A DNA stretch of 64,000 bases from contig JAIXXF010000001.1 of assembly GCA_027490925.1 (NCBI GenBank), forward strand, positions 124,001-188,000, given 5' to 3'. The translations under genes and the position numbers were made by a program. The notes under the pieces are model-generated. The model worked only from the letters and a program-made list of their open reading frames with translations. It did no database searches and had not been told where the DNA came from. Position 1 is the stretch's first letter; each line of letters starts with the position of its first letter. Positions 7,905 through 17,379 of this stretch are shown here, in pieces. Source of the DNA: Comamonadaceae bacterium (lineage in GTDB: Bacteria > Pseudomonadota > Gammaproteobacteria > Burkholderiales > Burkholderiaceae_C).

Positions 7905-9602
7905 TTGCCGCCCGACCCATCACCACCGTTGCCCGCAATCGCCACCCGCAGCTTTCGGGTGCAGGTGGCGCTCGCGTTCGGCGCGCTGATCGCCATCGCT
8001 GTGGTCGGGCTGTCGTTGGCAGGCAGCGATGTGTTGACCCGGCAGGTGCAGAAGCGGGTGGCGTTCTCGCTCAGCATGGTGGCGGGCAATGTCGCGCGCA
8101 CCTTGGCGTCGGAGTTGTTCAACGGCAGCGTGCAGGTTCAGCAAATGGCCGGGCTCCAGGCCCTCTGGTCGGACGGCCTCGCCTCTCCTCGGGTGAGCCA
8201 AATGCTGGCGCTGAGCCGGGCCACCTCCCCCGACAGCGCGTGGATCGGCGTGGCCGATCTCGATGGCGTGGTGCGCGCCGCCACCGACGGCGTGTTGGTG
8301 GGCCAGCGGGTGGGCGACCGGCCCTGGTTCGTCGCCGGCCGCTCAGCGCAGGTCGTGGGCGATGTCCACCCCGCCCAATTGCTCGCCAGTGTGTTGCCGC
8401 CCTCGGCGTCCGGCGAGCCACTGCGCTTTGTGGACTTCGCTGCCCCGGTGCTGGTGGGTCAGCAGGTGGTGGGTGTGTTGGGCATCCACGGCAGCATCGA
8501 CGCTTTGGTGAACGCCATCGCGCAGCTCCTGCCTGCCAACGCCGCCGAGCGGCAGATCGAGGTGTTTGTCTTCAACCGCGACGGCGCCTTGGTGTTTGGC
8601 CCCGGTGGCAAGCTCGCGCCCTACGCCGCTCTGGGCCAGACCGCGCCGCTGGCTCTCGCGGCGGCGGCGGGCGAGCCGCAACTGGCCGTGGTGACCTGGG
8701 CCGACGGCCAGGCCCACCTCACCGCCCAAACCCGGGTGCCCGCCCGGTCCCCGGTCAGCGACCTGGGGTGGCAGGTGGCGGTGCGCGAGCCGGTGCACCT
8801 CGCCTTCCAGGAGGTGCATCAGGCCACGCGGCTGGCGCTGGGCGTGGGGGGTCTGGTGGCGGTGCTGGGCGCGGTGCTGGCGTGGTGGCTGGCCGGTCGG
8901 GTGAGCCGCAACCTTTCGTTCATTGTTCGCGCCGCGCGCGATGTGGAGGCGGGCAAGCACGGCGCCCAAATCCCGCTGTTGCACAGTAGCCGGGAACTGC
9001 AGAGCCTGTCCACCTCGCTGAACCGAATGACGCGCCGACTCCTGAGTGCGAACCAGGAAATGGAAGCCACGGTCCGCCAGCGCACCGCCGAGCTTCAGGC
9101 CGCCAACATCAAGCTCGGTCGGCTGGCCCAGACCGACCCGCTCACCCGGCTGTACAACCGGCGCGGACTGGCGGCGGTGTACCGAACCACGCGGGCGGTG
9201 GCCCTGCGCAGCGGCCGCCCGTTGGCGCTGGCGATGCTGGACATCGACCATTTCAAGCGCATCAACGACCAGCATGGCCACGACGCGGGCGACGCGGTGC
9301 TGGTGGCGCTGGCGCAGCTCATCCAGCAGCGGGTGCGCCAGGCGGACGTGGTGGCGCGCTTCGGCGGGGAAGAGTTCGTGGTGCTGCTGCCCGACACCGA
9401 CCTCGCGGGCGCAGAGGCGCTCGGCCAGCTGTTGGTGTCTGCGGTGGCCGCGCAGCCACTGTCCTCGGTGGGGGCGGTGACGGTCAGCGTCGGTGTGGCC
9501 GAAGTCGGCGGCGACGCCACCGATCTCAGCGCCTTACTGCAGCGGGCCGACGCCGCCCTCTACCGGGCCAAGGGCAAGGGCCGCAACCAGACGTCTCGCT
9601 GA
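7905..9602 (+). CDS. Membrane-bound diguanylate cyclase (extracytoplasmic sensor-HAMP-GGDEF)
   Basis: This 565-residue protein makes c-di-GMP from two GTP. A first transmembrane helix (residues 17-40) precedes an extracytoplasmic dCache-like sensor. A second helix near 310-330 is followed by a HAMP-like linker, a short coiled region and a C-terminal GGDEF domain. The active-site motif is GGEEF near residue 487. An inhibitory I-site RxxD (RQAD) lies five residues before it, so product feedback is expected. The only start in this position is a TTG with a weak ribosome-binding site; no in-frame ATG lies just upstream. Confidence 0.9.
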   Translation: MPPDPSPPLPAIATRSFRVQVALAFGALIAIAVVGLSLAGSDVLTRQVQKRVAFSLSMVAGNVARTLASELFNGSVQVQQMAGLQALWSDGLASPRVSQMLALSRATSPDSAWIGVADLDGVVRAATDGVLVGQRVGDRPWFVAGRSAQVVGDVHPAQLLASVLPPSASGEPLRFVDFAAPVLVGQQVVGVLGIHGSIDALVNAIAQLLPANAAERQIEVFVFNRDGALVFGPGGKLAPYAALGQTAPLALAAAAGEPQLAVVTWADGQAHLTAQTRVPARSPVSDLGWQVAVREPVHLAFQEVHQATRLALGVGGLVAVLGAVLAWWLAGRVSRNLSFIVRAARDVEAGKHGAQIPLLHSSRELQSLSTSLNRMTRRLLSANQEMEATVRQRTAELQAANIKLGRLAQTDPLTRLYNRRGLAAVYRTTRAVALRSGRPLALAMLDIDHFKRINDQHGHDAGDAVLVALAQLIQQRVRQADVVARFGGEEFVVLLPDTDLAGAEALGQLLVSAVAAQPLSSVGAVTVSVGVAEVGGDATDLSALLQRADAALYRAKGKGRNQTSR

Positions 9603-9850
9603 CCGTAGGGTCAACGGCCGCGCGCGACAGGGACCACGTTAGGCCCAACCCGCGCTGGGCGCGTCGGACCGCTACAGGGTTAGTCCTAGGCCTGAATGTC
9701 GTTCCAAAGACGATCTTTTGTCTCAGCTTGAAACACACTCACTCCATTGGCGTGTGACACAGTGCCACCTTGGCACCAACATGGTGCTTAAGCAGCCTGT
9801 TTCACCCCACGCCGATTCCATTAGGACTTTCTTAGTGAGGGGGCAAATCC

Positions 9851-10312
9851 ATGACCATGGGCTTCAGTGAGAATTTTCAAAGCGCGGCGGCCACGGCGCC
9901 AGACAAGCGTCGCCGCAATTGGAGCAACGCCGAGAAAGTGGCCATCGTACGCAAGACATACGAGCCGGGCGGCAGCGTGTCGGTGACCGCGCGGCAGCAC
10001 GGCATCGCCACCAGCATGCTGTTCCGCTGGCGCAAAATGGAGCGCAACGGTGAACTGAAAGACACCACCGAAATCGCCAACCTGGTGCCAGTGACGGAGC
10101 TGCTGTCGGCCCGCGAACAAATCGCAGCGCTCCAGCGCGCGCTCGGCGCCATGACGCTTGAAATCCAGTTGTGCACACTGGAAAATCAACACCTGCGGAA
10201 GGCCATGGGCGTGGGGTCATCCAAGGCCTGGTCCACCCGACCGGCCGAGGCGGCGATGGACCCTGCTGGTGCGTTGTCGCACCTGTGGAACCCCTCGCAA
10301 CGCAGCGTTTGA
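9851..10312 (+). CDS. Orphan transposase OrfA, IS3 family (IS2-like), remnant
   Basis: The first ~115 residues match the OrfA helix-turn-helix protein of IS3-family elements close to IS2. They show RRNWSNAEKVAIVR, SVSVTARQHGIATSMLFRWR and a leucine-zipper-like segment ending near ENQHLRKAMG. The last ~35 residues look unrelated. No OrfB integrase with DDE residues follows, and no pair of terminal inverted repeats could be found. It is therefore a stranded 5' fragment of an insertion sequence, unable to transpose by itself. The AT-richer leader at 9603-9850 may include the old left end. Confidence 0.75.
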   Translation: MTMGFSENFQSAAATAPDKRRRNWSNAEKVAIVRKTYEPGGSVSVTARQHGIATSMLFRWRKMERNGELKDTTEIANLVPVTELLSAREQIAALQRALGAMTLEIQLCTLENQHLRKAMGVGSSKAWSTRPAEAAMDPAGALSHLWNPSQRSV

Positions 10313-10419
10313 GGCGCAGCCTGATTGTTACGGGACGGCTTCTGTTGTTGCCACCGCCACCGCCATCGCCGTCACTTCCACCCACCGTGCACCGCACCCA
10401 CACGCTCTAAAACACCTGC

Positions 10420-11163
10420 ATGTCGGCTGTTCTTGACACCACCCCTCGCCCAGCCCGTGCGCACCACAAGCGGCCCATGACCCCTTCTGCGGACGACTTT
10501 CTCAGCCAAATGGCGTGGTACCGGTTGCTGTATGCCGAGGCGCAGGCCCGCGTGCTGGCCGATGTCTACGAGTCCCACCATGCCAAAGGCGAACTGGTGG
10601 CCCAATCGGGCGAGTATGTGCATTCCTGGATGGGTGTGGTGGAGGGCTTGGTCAAGATCCAGGCGGTGCAACGCGACGGTCGGGTGGTGGGTTTCACCGG
10701 CGTGCCCGCGGGTTCCTGGTTTGGCGAGGGCTCGGTGATCCGGCAAGACGTGCGCCGCTACGAGGTGGCAGCCATGCGGGCGTCGCGCATCCTGCACTTG
10801 CCGCGTGCCACCTTCCGCTGGCTGCTGGACGTGAGCCTGGACTTCAACCACTTCATCATCGACCATTTGAACGAGCGCCTGGCCCAGCACATGAGCCTGG
10901 TGGAGATCGACCGCGTGCTGGACCCCGACATGCGGCTGGCGCGGGTGATCAGCAACCTGTTCAATGCGGTGCTCTACCCCAAGCTTGGTCCCTTCATTCC
11001 GATCTCGCAAGAAGAGTTTGGCGACCTTGCCGGGTTGTCCCGCCAACGCACCAACTCCGCGATCAAGAACCTGGAAAAGGCCGGGCTGGTCAAGGTCGTG
11101 TACGGCGGCATTTGCGTCGACGACATCGACGGCCTGCGCCGACACATCCGCGGCGGCGACTGA
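10420..11163 (+). CDS. Crp/Fnr family transcriptional regulator
   Basis: This 247-residue regulator has a cyclic-nucleotide-binding-type beta-roll (about residues 35-145), a dimerisation helix and a C-terminal winged helix-turn-helix with ISQEEFGDLAGLSRQRTNSAI. It has no cysteine cluster for an FNR-type iron-sulphur centre, so it is more Crp-like. The effector is unknown. A start at the ATG at 10477 (MTPSADDF) would also be reasonable, since the first 19 residues are not conserved-looking and no good ribosome-binding site precedes 10420. It lies 82 bp upstream of the nitroreductase in the same direction. Confidence 0.88.
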   Translation: MSAVLDTTPRPARAHHKRPMTPSADDFLSQMAWYRLLYAEAQARVLADVYESHHAKGELVAQSGEYVHSWMGVVEGLVKIQAVQRDGRVVGFTGVPAGSWFGEGSVIRQDVRRYEVAAMRASRILHLPRATFRWLLDVSLDFNHFIIDHLNERLAQHMSLVEIDRVLDPDMRLARVISNLFNAVLYPKLGPFIPISQEEFGDLAGLSRQRTNSAIKNLEKAGLVKVVYGGICVDDIDGLRRHIRGGD

Positions 11164-11245
11164 ACCAGTGCCCCGCATGCCAGGCAGAGGGTGCGGCCTG
11201 TGCCTGGCCATCTTCCCCCGCACAACCCCTACCCATGGGCCATTT

Positions 11246-11971
11246 ATGACGACCAACTCCCCGGCCAGCGCCACGGCCGGTTTGAACTCGGCGGTGGACG
11301 CCGCCATCACCAGCCGCATGTCGGTGCGCGCCTTCACCTCACAGGCCGTGCCCCGCGAAACGCTGACCCACATCCTTCAAGTCGCCAGCCGCGCGCCCTC
11401 GGGCACCAACACCCAGCCCTGGAAGGTGTACGTGTTGCAGGGCGCCAGCCGCGACGGTTTGGTGGACAAGGTTTGCGCCGCCCACGACGCCATCCGCGCC
11501 AACCCCGAGCTGGCCGCTCAGTACCGTGAAGAGTACGACTATTACCCGGAAAAGTGGGTCAGCCCCTACATCGACCGCCGCCGTGAGAACGGTTGGGGCC
11601 TGTATGGCCTGCTGGGCATTGGCAAGGCCGACAAAGACCGCATGCACGCGCAGCACCAGCGCAACTTCCGGTTTTTTGATGCCCCTGTGGGGCTGATGTT
11701 CACCGTGGACCGGGTCATGGGTCGCGGCTCCTTGGTGGACTACGGCATGTTTTTGCAAAACATCATGATCGCCGCACGGGGCCAAGGCCTGGCAACCTGC
11801 CCGCAGGCCGCGTGGAACGGTTTCGCCAGCATCATCCTGCCGCACATCGGCGCTGGGGCCGATGAGATGCTGGTCTGCGGCATGTCCTTGGGTTACGCCG
11901 ATGAGAAAGAGCCGGTGAACACTTTCCACACGCCACGCGAGTCGGTGGAGAGCTTCACCCGCTGGCTCTGA
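11246..11971 (+). CDS. Nitroreductase family protein
   Basis: This 241-residue flavoprotein of the nitroreductase fold uses FMN and NAD(P)H to reduce nitro compounds, quinones or similar substrates. FMN-binding hallmarks are the early SRMSVRAF and SRAPSGTNTQPW, and the C-terminal CGMSLGYADEKEPVN. The ATG at 11246 fits family length. A strong intrinsic terminator follows 23 bp after the stop. The physiological substrate cannot be read from the sequence. Confidence 0.88.
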   Translation: MTTNSPASATAGLNSAVDAAITSRMSVRAFTSQAVPRETLTHILQVASRAPSGTNTQPWKVYVLQGASRDGLVDKVCAAHDAIRANPELAAQYREEYDYYPEKWVSPYIDRRRENGWGLYGLLGIGKADKDRMHAQHQRNFRFFDAPVGLMFTVDRVMGRGSLVDYGMFLQNIMIAARGQGLATCPQAAWNGFASIILPHIGAGADEMLVCGMSLGYADEKEPVNTFHTPRESVESFTRWL

Positions 11972-11994
11972 GCAGGCGAACCGCTTACTGCCAC

Positions 11995-12018
11995 GGCGAC
12001 CTGCGGGTCGCCTTTTTT
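11995..12018 (+). terminator. Rho-independent terminator after the nitroreductase gene
   Basis: A perfect 7-bp stem, GGCGACC-TGCG-GGTCGCC, is followed directly by six T residues. Confidence 0.9.
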
Positions 12019-12194
12019 GTGCCCGGTCCATGTGTGTCCCCTGCCAGCGGGTGGCGGCCATCCGGTCGGCACGCGGGCTGGCATGGGTTGCCCGAAGGGG
12101 GCGCAGTCGGGGGACTTTGAGCGAGCGCGTCAACGGCCCGTCAACGGCCCGTCCACAGCCCAATGGTCGACCTCATTCGTCGAGCGGTACAGGC

Positions 12195-12220
12195 AAAAAA
12201 ATGGGGCCCTGAGGCCCCAT
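12195..12220 (-). terminator. Rho-independent terminator after the glycine-rich protein gene
   Basis: On the minus strand an 8-bp stem, ATGGGGCC-TCAG-GGCCCCAT, is followed by a run of T. It closes the iorB-iorA-repeat-protein operon. The stretch 12019-12194 between the two terminators holds no gene; it contains a short 11-bp direct repeat near 12129-12150. Confidence 0.9.
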
Positions 12221-12245
12221 TGAATGGTCTATGAACCTGCTGAGA

Positions 12246-13502
12246 TCACATCAGCTTGCCGAGCGTGCCCAGAACGATCGGACCCGCGATCGCCACCTCT
12301 TGCAGGTTGGTGGCGATGGGGGTCAGGGCGCCGTACAGCAACTCGCCCACGGGCGCTGCTAAACCAGCGGTGTCGAGCACGTCCAGCACACCGCCCAAGG
12401 CGTTGTCAAATGGCAGCTCTTCACTCAGCGCGTCGCCGCCCAGGGCACCGGCGACCAAGTCGTCCACGTAGAGGATCTGGTCGGTCGCGTTGGTGATCAA
12501 GTCCAGCGTGGAGTTGATGTCATTGCCATCAAACACCATGTTGGCCAGTGGCAGGTTCGCGAGGACTTTCTCAATGCCATCGGCCACAGTGCCAATGGTG
12601 CCGCCGGTCGACACGAAGTTCTGCAGGAAGTCCTCTGACAGCAAACCACCCAGGTTAGACCCAATGAAGGCAGAAGAAGTAGGAAAAGAACCAGTTGCGA
12701 ATTCTCGCACCAAGTCGCCGACCACAGGGATGCCCTGGGTCAACGAAACCGCCGCTGTGGCTGGTTCGTACAGGATCAGTTCGTCGCCATAGCTGTTGCC
12801 ACCGATCAGGCTTTGAACCGGCTCGAACAGAGGCGTGCCCAACAGCAGGGTCAGCGCGATGTTTTGGACGCCACCGCCCTCGGCGCCCGAGCGAACCACC
12901 CCGTCCACCACATCGCCCAGCACGGGGACGTTGAAGGTGGCGCTTTCCAGCGCGAACATCAGGCCACCGAGCAAGCCGTCGCTGGTTCCAAAGACGCTGC
13001 CGTTGCCACCCTCGCCACCGCTCAGCCCCGGCAGGGCCAAGCCGCCGCCCAAGGCGTCGCCACCCAACAACCCGCCGAGCAGGTCGGTTGGCAGCGGCAG
13101 GCCGCCCAAAGCCGAGGCCTCCACTTGGTCCACGTCGGTCTTTGCGGCACCGCCGCCAAGAACGCCCGTGAGGCTGCCGAGCAAGTCGCCCACCAGCGGC
13201 AGGCCACCACCGCCGCCGAGCAAGCCACCCACCAGCGGCAGGCCACCGCCGCCACCGAGAAGGCCGCCAATCAGCGGCAGGCCCTCATCGCCACCGAGCA
13301 GGCCGCCGTCCAACAGGCCCCCCACCAAGGGCAAGCCACCACCGCCGCCAAGCAGGTTGGTCAGCACGCTCAAGCCGGGCAGCCCGCCACCGCCGCTGTC
13401 TTCGCTACCGCCTCCCAAACCTCCTAGGTTGGTGAGGCTGGTCAAGGCGGACAGGCCGCCAAGCCCGCCCAGCAAGTCATCAAATGGAAGTGCAATTGAC
13501 AT
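12246..13502 (-). CDS. Glycine/leucine-repeat protein, last gene of the molybdenum hydroxylase operon
   Basis: This is a 418-residue protein of unknown function. Residues ~45-115 contain about four copies of a 13-residue unit (GGGGGLPLVGGLL and variants), followed by more GGLLGG-type sequence to ~165. The C-terminal ~240 residues are non-repetitive, rich in small and hydrophobic residues and almost free of Lys, Arg and Cys. There is no classical signal peptide. It resembles proteins that automated annotation calls collagen-like, but it lacks G-X-Y triplets. A perfect GGAG ribosome-binding site precedes the ATG. It starts 20 bp after the iorA stop, so it belongs to that operon. A scaffold or surface role is conceivable but unproved. 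Confidence 0.8.
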   Translation of the reverse strand: MSIALPFDDLLGGLGGLSALTSLTNLGGLGGGSEDSGGGGLPGLSVLTNLLGGGGGLPLVGGLLDGGLLGGDEGLPLIGGLLGGGGGLPLVGGLLGGGGGLPLVGDLLGSLTGVLGGGAAKTDVDQVEASALGGLPLPTDLLGGLLGGDALGGGLALPGLSGGEGGNGSVFGTSDGLLGGLMFALESATFNVPVLGDVVDGVVRSGAEGGGVQNIALTLLLGTPLFEPVQSLIGGNSYGDELILYEPATAAVSLTQGIPVVGDLVREFATGSFPTSSAFIGSNLGGLLSEDFLQNFVSTGGTIGTVADGIEKVLANLPLANMVFDGNDINSTLDLITNATDQILYVDDLVAGALGGDALSEELPFDNALGGVLDVLDTAGLAAPVGELLYGALTPIATNLQEVAIAGPIVLGTLGKLM

Positions 13503-13522
13503 GAATATCTCCTTGGGTCACG

Positions 13523-14071
13523 TTAGCTCTGCGGGACACCGGCGGCGTCTTTGATCGCGGCACGGATGCGGGGGTAGGTGCCGCAGCGGCACAGGTTGGC
13601 CGACATGGCTGCATCAATCGCTGCGTCGGTGACGGGTTCGCCACGCTCCAGCAGGTCGTAGGCGGTGATCAGCTGGCCCGCCTGGCAGAAGCCGCACTGC
13701 GCCACGTCGAACTTTTTCCAGGCGGCTTGCAGCTTGCGCCCCAGCTCGGTTTTGCCCAGGCCTTCGATGGTGGTGATGTTGCGCTGCCCGATGTCGCTGA
13801 CCCGGGTGACGCAAGGCCGGAACTTCTTGCGCGGGGTGGTCGGCTGGGTGCCGCTGAAGCGGCTGTCATTCGCATAGGCGCTCTTGCCGTTGCCATCTGC
13901 TGCGATGATGGGCGTGTCTGCATGGCAGGTGCACGCGCCACAGACACCCACGCCGCAGCCGTACTTGGGGCCCGTGATGTCCAGCTTGTCGCGCAAGATG
14001 TACAACAGATAGTCCTTGGGATTGGCTTCGACCCTGCGGGACTCGCCGTTGATTTTGAGGTTGTATTCCAT
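13523..14071 (-). CDS. iorA: (2Fe-2S) subunit of an IorAB-type molybdenum hydroxylase
   Basis: This 182-residue electron-transfer subunit of the xanthine oxidase family carries two [2Fe-2S] centres. The plant-type N-terminal centre uses C39, C44 and C47 plus a late fourth cysteine, C87; the fourth ligand is normally only about 12 residues after the third. The C-terminal centre has C126, C129, C161 and C163. The ~28-residue insertion between the third and fourth ligands (residues ~58-84) is unusual. It passes electrons from the molybdenum subunit encoded just upstream (19-bp gap). The ribosome-binding site GGAGAA is good. Confidence 0.92.
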   Translation of the reverse strand: MEYNLKINGESRRVEANPKDYLLYILRDKLDITGPKYGCGVGVCGACTCHADTPIIAADGNGKSAYANDSRFSGTQPTTPRKKFRPCVTRVSDIGQRNITTIEGLGKTELGRKLQAAWKKFDVAQCGFCQAGQLITAYDLLERGEPVTDAAIDAAMSANLCRCGTYPRIRAAIKDAAGVPQS

Positions 14072-14090
14072 GATTCAGTTCTCCAGTTGA

Positions 14091-16475
14091 TCAGCCATCC
14101 ACCCCAGGCGCAGAAGGCGATTGGTACAGCGGGAATTCGGTCGCCATGTGTGACTTCAGGTTGGGTTGCATGAGGCTGTTCAGGTGGCCCCAGGCGTTGG
14201 CCACGGCACCGAACGACGACGGGGCGCTCAGTTCACCGGCACCACCGACCCGGGAGTCGTTGATGTTCACAAAGCGGGCGGGGTGGAACTTGTAGTTGCA
14301 CTCGCGCATGCGGTTCCAGTAGTAGTTCAGGAACGTGCTTTGCTGAGCGGCGCCTTCGATGAAGGTGATCTTGCTGAAATACACCATCGCCACCGCGTCG
14401 GCCGTGGCGCCTTCCATCATTTGTGCTGCGCCGGAAGGGTTGGTGATCTTGCCCATGTCCACGGCGGCCCACACCTCTTTCACCTGGGGCGGGGTGGTCT
14501 TGATGTCGGCCGTGCGGTCGATCTCCGACAGCACGATTTGCATGGATGCGCTGTTCCATTCGTCGTGGATGCCAAAGCCGATGCCCTTGAAGGTGGTCTT
14601 GGTGGGGTCGCTGTTCCAGGCGTCCACATCGCGCTCAAGCCTCTCCCAGGTGCTCTGGAGTTCCAGCATGCAGTTCTTGATGCGATCGGCCTTCATGTAC
14701 TTCAGGCGCAACTGGAAGCGGTTTTGCTTCGTCTGCCGCGCGATCTCGTCCATGAACATCTCTTTGCCACCCTGTGCCGCGGTGCTGTACACCGCGCGCA
14801 TGGCACCCGTTGGAAACGGCGCCACCACTTCACGGAACTGCTCGTTCGTGATGAAGGTGTAGGGCGACGGCGTGGCCAGTGGAAAATAGTCGAAACCGGT
14901 TTGGTTTGACCCCGTCAGCAGCGTTTCGGTCACCGTGTTGTCGAAACCGCTGGGGATCTCGCACAAGATGGACACGAACTTGTGGTTCAGGCTCAGGATG
15001 GACTTCCCATCGGGTCCGATGTTGGCGATGTAGCGGCTGAAGGTGGGCGGACGGCAGGGGCACAGGCGCATGTCGTCGTTGCGCGACCACATCACCTTGA
15101 CCTTGTGGGTCAGCTCCCCTTTCTTGTTGGGCAAGCCGCCCATTTTGCGAATGGCGTCGGAGATGCGGGCGGCTTCTGCGCAGGAGTCCACCAACAAGTT
15201 GCGCCCGAAGTGGCTGTAACCGGGGGTGATGCGCACCTCCACCTTGGTGGGTGTCAAGTCCAGACCAATCTGCTGAGCGACCTGCTGGCGGTTGAACTTG
15301 GGGCACTGGGAGGCCCACCACACGGTCGCGCCGGTGGCGGGGGCGTCTTTCGCGCGCGCGCCTTGCGTTTCCACCACTGCGGTTTGGGTGCCGAGCGTGC
15401 CGTGGTTGTGGAACGGCACCAAGATCTCGCCCGTGATCTGCTTGGCGGCCAGCACCTTGGCCAGCGGGGGTGGGGTGCCCACCGCGTCCTTCAACTTCTG
15501 GTTCAGGTTGTCGGAGCTGAAGCGTTGGGCGGGGCCGGGGTTCCAAGTGATCAGGTTGTTCTTCATGATCACATCGCGCGCGTCCAAGGCTTCGCCCATG
15601 GTGTCGCACACAATGCCCACACCGGTGTAAATGGTGAAAGCATTTTTGCCCGAGTTGAACGGGATCACCGCCTTGACCTGCGGGCACAGCTGCTTGATCT
15701 TTTCAACCTGCACGTCTTTGGGAGAACCGCGCACCCACAGGGAGTGCATCACCAGGCAGTTCAGCGCGTCCTGGTTGGTGTCCACCGTGTACTTGCGGGT
15801 GCCGGTGTAGATCTCGTCGCTGTCCTCGCGCGGGATGCCGGTGCCGGGCACGTACTCGGCGCGGTTGCCGTCGATGGCCATGCCTTTACCGAGCAGACCG
15901 CCGTACTTGAAGGCCGATGCGAAGGGCTTGGCCGTGAGCTGGGCGGCAGCGGCCGCAGGGGCCAACTCAGCGAAGGTCTTGGTACCGCTGGAGGTTTCCA
16001 CCTTGTTGCCGGGCAGGATCTTGGTGGCACCGGCGGCCTGCAGGCGGGCCTTCAATTCAGCGGCTGCGCGGCGGACCGGGTCGGTCAGCAGGCGGGTCGA
16101 GCCCGAACCGCCCACCAGGGTGGTGGTGAACTCGGTGGCTTGCGCGGTGGACATGCCGACCACCACGATGTCTTTCATGTCGATGCCCAGTTCCTGGGCC
16201 ACCAGAATGGCGTTGGAAGTGAAGATGCCCTGGCCCGATTCCACCCGGGGGATGGTGAGTTGCAGCTTGTTGTTGCCAAGCACGGTCAGGTAGTTATTGA
16301 TCTTGGTGTCGGTCGCAGCCACGACCTCGGCCGAGTCGGTGGCCAGTTTCACGCCCACCGCGGCGGCGGCGGGTGTGGCCACGGCCCAGGTCATGAAGTC
16401 CCGGCGGTCGACCTTGGCGGTCTGGCTGTCGTGACAGTCGCTTTCACCCTGCGGCTGGAGAAGTTCAGTGTTCAT
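14091..16475 (-). CDS. iorB: Tat-exported molybdopterin-binding subunit, isoquinoline 1-oxidoreductase/aldehyde oxidase type
   Basis: This 794-residue large subunit of a molybdenum hydroxylase has a twin-arginine signal (DRRDFMTWA, R24-R25, then an alanine-rich hydrophobic run), so the folded enzyme should be exported to the periplasm. The body has the IorB/aldehyde-oxidase arrangement, with the GQGIFTSNAILVAQELG region near the start of the mature protein and a late WAAVDMGKITNP segment. It hydroxylates an N-heterocycle or aldehyde with water-derived oxygen. The substrate is not predictable. No cytochrome subunit or XdhC-like maturation factor is adjacent, although moaC lies at 39 kb. Confidence 0.9.
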   Translation of the reverse strand: MNTELLQPQGESDCHDSQTAKVDRRDFMTWAVATPAAAAVGVKLATDSAEVVAATDTKINNYLTVLGNNKLQLTIPRVESGQGIFTSNAILVAQELGIDMKDIVVVGMSTAQATEFTTTLVGGSGSTRLLTDPVRRAAAELKARLQAAGATKILPGNKVETSSGTKTFAELAPAAAAAQLTAKPFASAFKYGGLLGKGMAIDGNRAEYVPGTGIPREDSDEIYTGTRKYTVDTNQDALNCLVMHSLWVRGSPKDVQVEKIKQLCPQVKAVIPFNSGKNAFTIYTGVGIVCDTMGEALDARDVIMKNNLITWNPGPAQRFSSDNLNQKLKDAVGTPPPLAKVLAAKQITGEILVPFHNHGTLGTQTAVVETQGARAKDAPATGATVWWASQCPKFNRQQVAQQIGLDLTPTKVEVRITPGYSHFGRNLLVDSCAEAARISDAIRKMGGLPNKKGELTHKVKVMWSRNDDMRLCPCRPPTFSRYIANIGPDGKSILSLNHKFVSILCEIPSGFDNTVTETLLTGSNQTGFDYFPLATPSPYTFITNEQFREVVAPFPTGAMRAVYSTAAQGGKEMFMDEIARQTKQNRFQLRLKYMKADRIKNCMLELQSTWERLERDVDAWNSDPTKTTFKGIGFGIHDEWNSASMQIVLSEIDRTADIKTTPPQVKEVWAAVDMGKITNPSGAAQMMEGATADAVAMVYFSKITFIEGAAQQSTFLNYYWNRMRECNYKFHPARFVNINDSRVGGAGELSAPSSFGAVANAWGHLNSLMQPNLKSHMATEFPLYQSPSAPGVDG

Positions 16476-16794
16476 GGTTCCTCACTACTGAAAAAGGTTT
16501 AGTTGGGAACACCCGAGGATAGGCACGCGAGTACCAAAGTCTGTCCATGCAACGACATTCACCGGCAGGGTTGACCCGCCTAGGGTCGGTCCTTATGACT
16601 GCGATGGAGACAGCGGTGGGGCGGGGTGTCACCAGCGCAAGGCCCGGTGGTCGGACCGCTGTACGCTTTTGTGCGGGGGTGGCGGCTTTCCCGGCATCGC
16701 CAGCGTGGTCAGTGCGATGAATGGGACGATGTCAGTCCCATGCCACCTTGGGCTAGGACTCCGGTAAAACCCCAGTCCCTTGGGGCCAGTGGGT
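16476..16794. other. Intergenic region between iorB and metW
   Basis: These 319 bp contain no gene I can support. The left part is the leader of iorB, with its Shine-Dalgarno AGTGAGGAA next to the start. A short inverted repeat GACCC-GCCTA-GGGTC lies near 16573-16587. Confidence 0.5.
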
Positions 16795-17379
16795 TCAGCC
16801 GCGTTCGAACTTGAACACCGCGGTGCCCGCCAGCGCGTTGGGCCACCAGCGCACTTCGCGCCCGCCCTGCAGGCCAAAGGCGTCGCGGATGCGCAGTTGG
16901 TTCTTCTCGGCCAGGGCCTGGAAGTCGTGGAAGGTGCCCACCCGGATGTTGGGCGTGTCGTACCACTGGTAAGGCAGGCGCTTGGTCACCGGCATGCGAC
17001 CGCCCAGCACCGCGAGCCGGTTGGGCCAATGGCCAAAGTTGGGAAAGGCCACGATGCCGATGCGGCCCACCCGGGCGGTCTCCACCAGCATGGTCTCGGC
17101 GTTGCGCAGGTGTTGCAACGTGTCGATTTGCAGCACCACGTCGAAGGAGTTGTCGTCGAACATCGCCAGCCCCTCTTCGAGGTTGAGCTGGATGACGTTC
17201 ACGCCGCGCTGCACACAGGCCAGCACGTTGGCGTCGGCGATCTCAACGCCGTAGCCGGTGCAGCCGCGCGTGGCCTGCAGGTGGGCCAGCATCTCGCCGT
17301 TGCCGCAGCCCAAGTCCAACACCCGCGAGCCAACAGGCACGAGCTTCGCCAAAGAGGCCATGGTGTGCGCTTCAGCCAT
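16795..17379 (-). CDS. metW: Methionine biosynthesis protein MetW
   Basis: MetW is a SAM-binding Rossmann-fold methyltransferase-like protein that works with MetX in methionine synthesis. The 194-residue protein has the SAM motif [12 protein letters not shown] near residue 20, [12 protein letters not shown] and the family-typical NFGHWPNRL and [11 protein letters not shown]. The ATG at 17379 overlaps the end of metX by 8 bp, which implies translational coupling. An alternative upstream start would only add six residues. Confidence 0.95.
   Translation of the reverse strand: MAEAHTMASLAKLVPVGSRVLDLGCGNGEMLAHLQATRGCTGYGVEIADANVLACVQRGVNVIQLNLEEGLAMFDDNSFDVVLQIDTLQHLRNAETMLVETARVGRIGIVAFPNFGHWPNRLAVLGGRMPVTKRLPYQWYDTPNIRVGTFHDFQALAEKNQLRIRDAFGLQGGREVRWWPNALAGTAVFKFERG

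Noticed and set aside
13190-13345. Regularly spaced DNA repeats that could suggest a CRISPR array
   Set aside because: The 39-bp periodicity comes from the 13-residue protein repeats in a coding frame. There are no unique spacers and no cas genes.
12813-13554. Long open frames on the + strand opposite the glycine-rich protein gene
   Set aside because: They are Pro/Ser- or Gln/Ala-rich mirror images of the glycine repeats. They have no ribosome-binding site, and the minus frame has a perfect Shine-Dalgarno and operon position.
14166-16502. Large + strand open frames antisense to iorB
   Set aside because: They result from GC-rich third positions of iorB. They lack family motifs and starts, while iorB has a Tat signal and full domain architecture.
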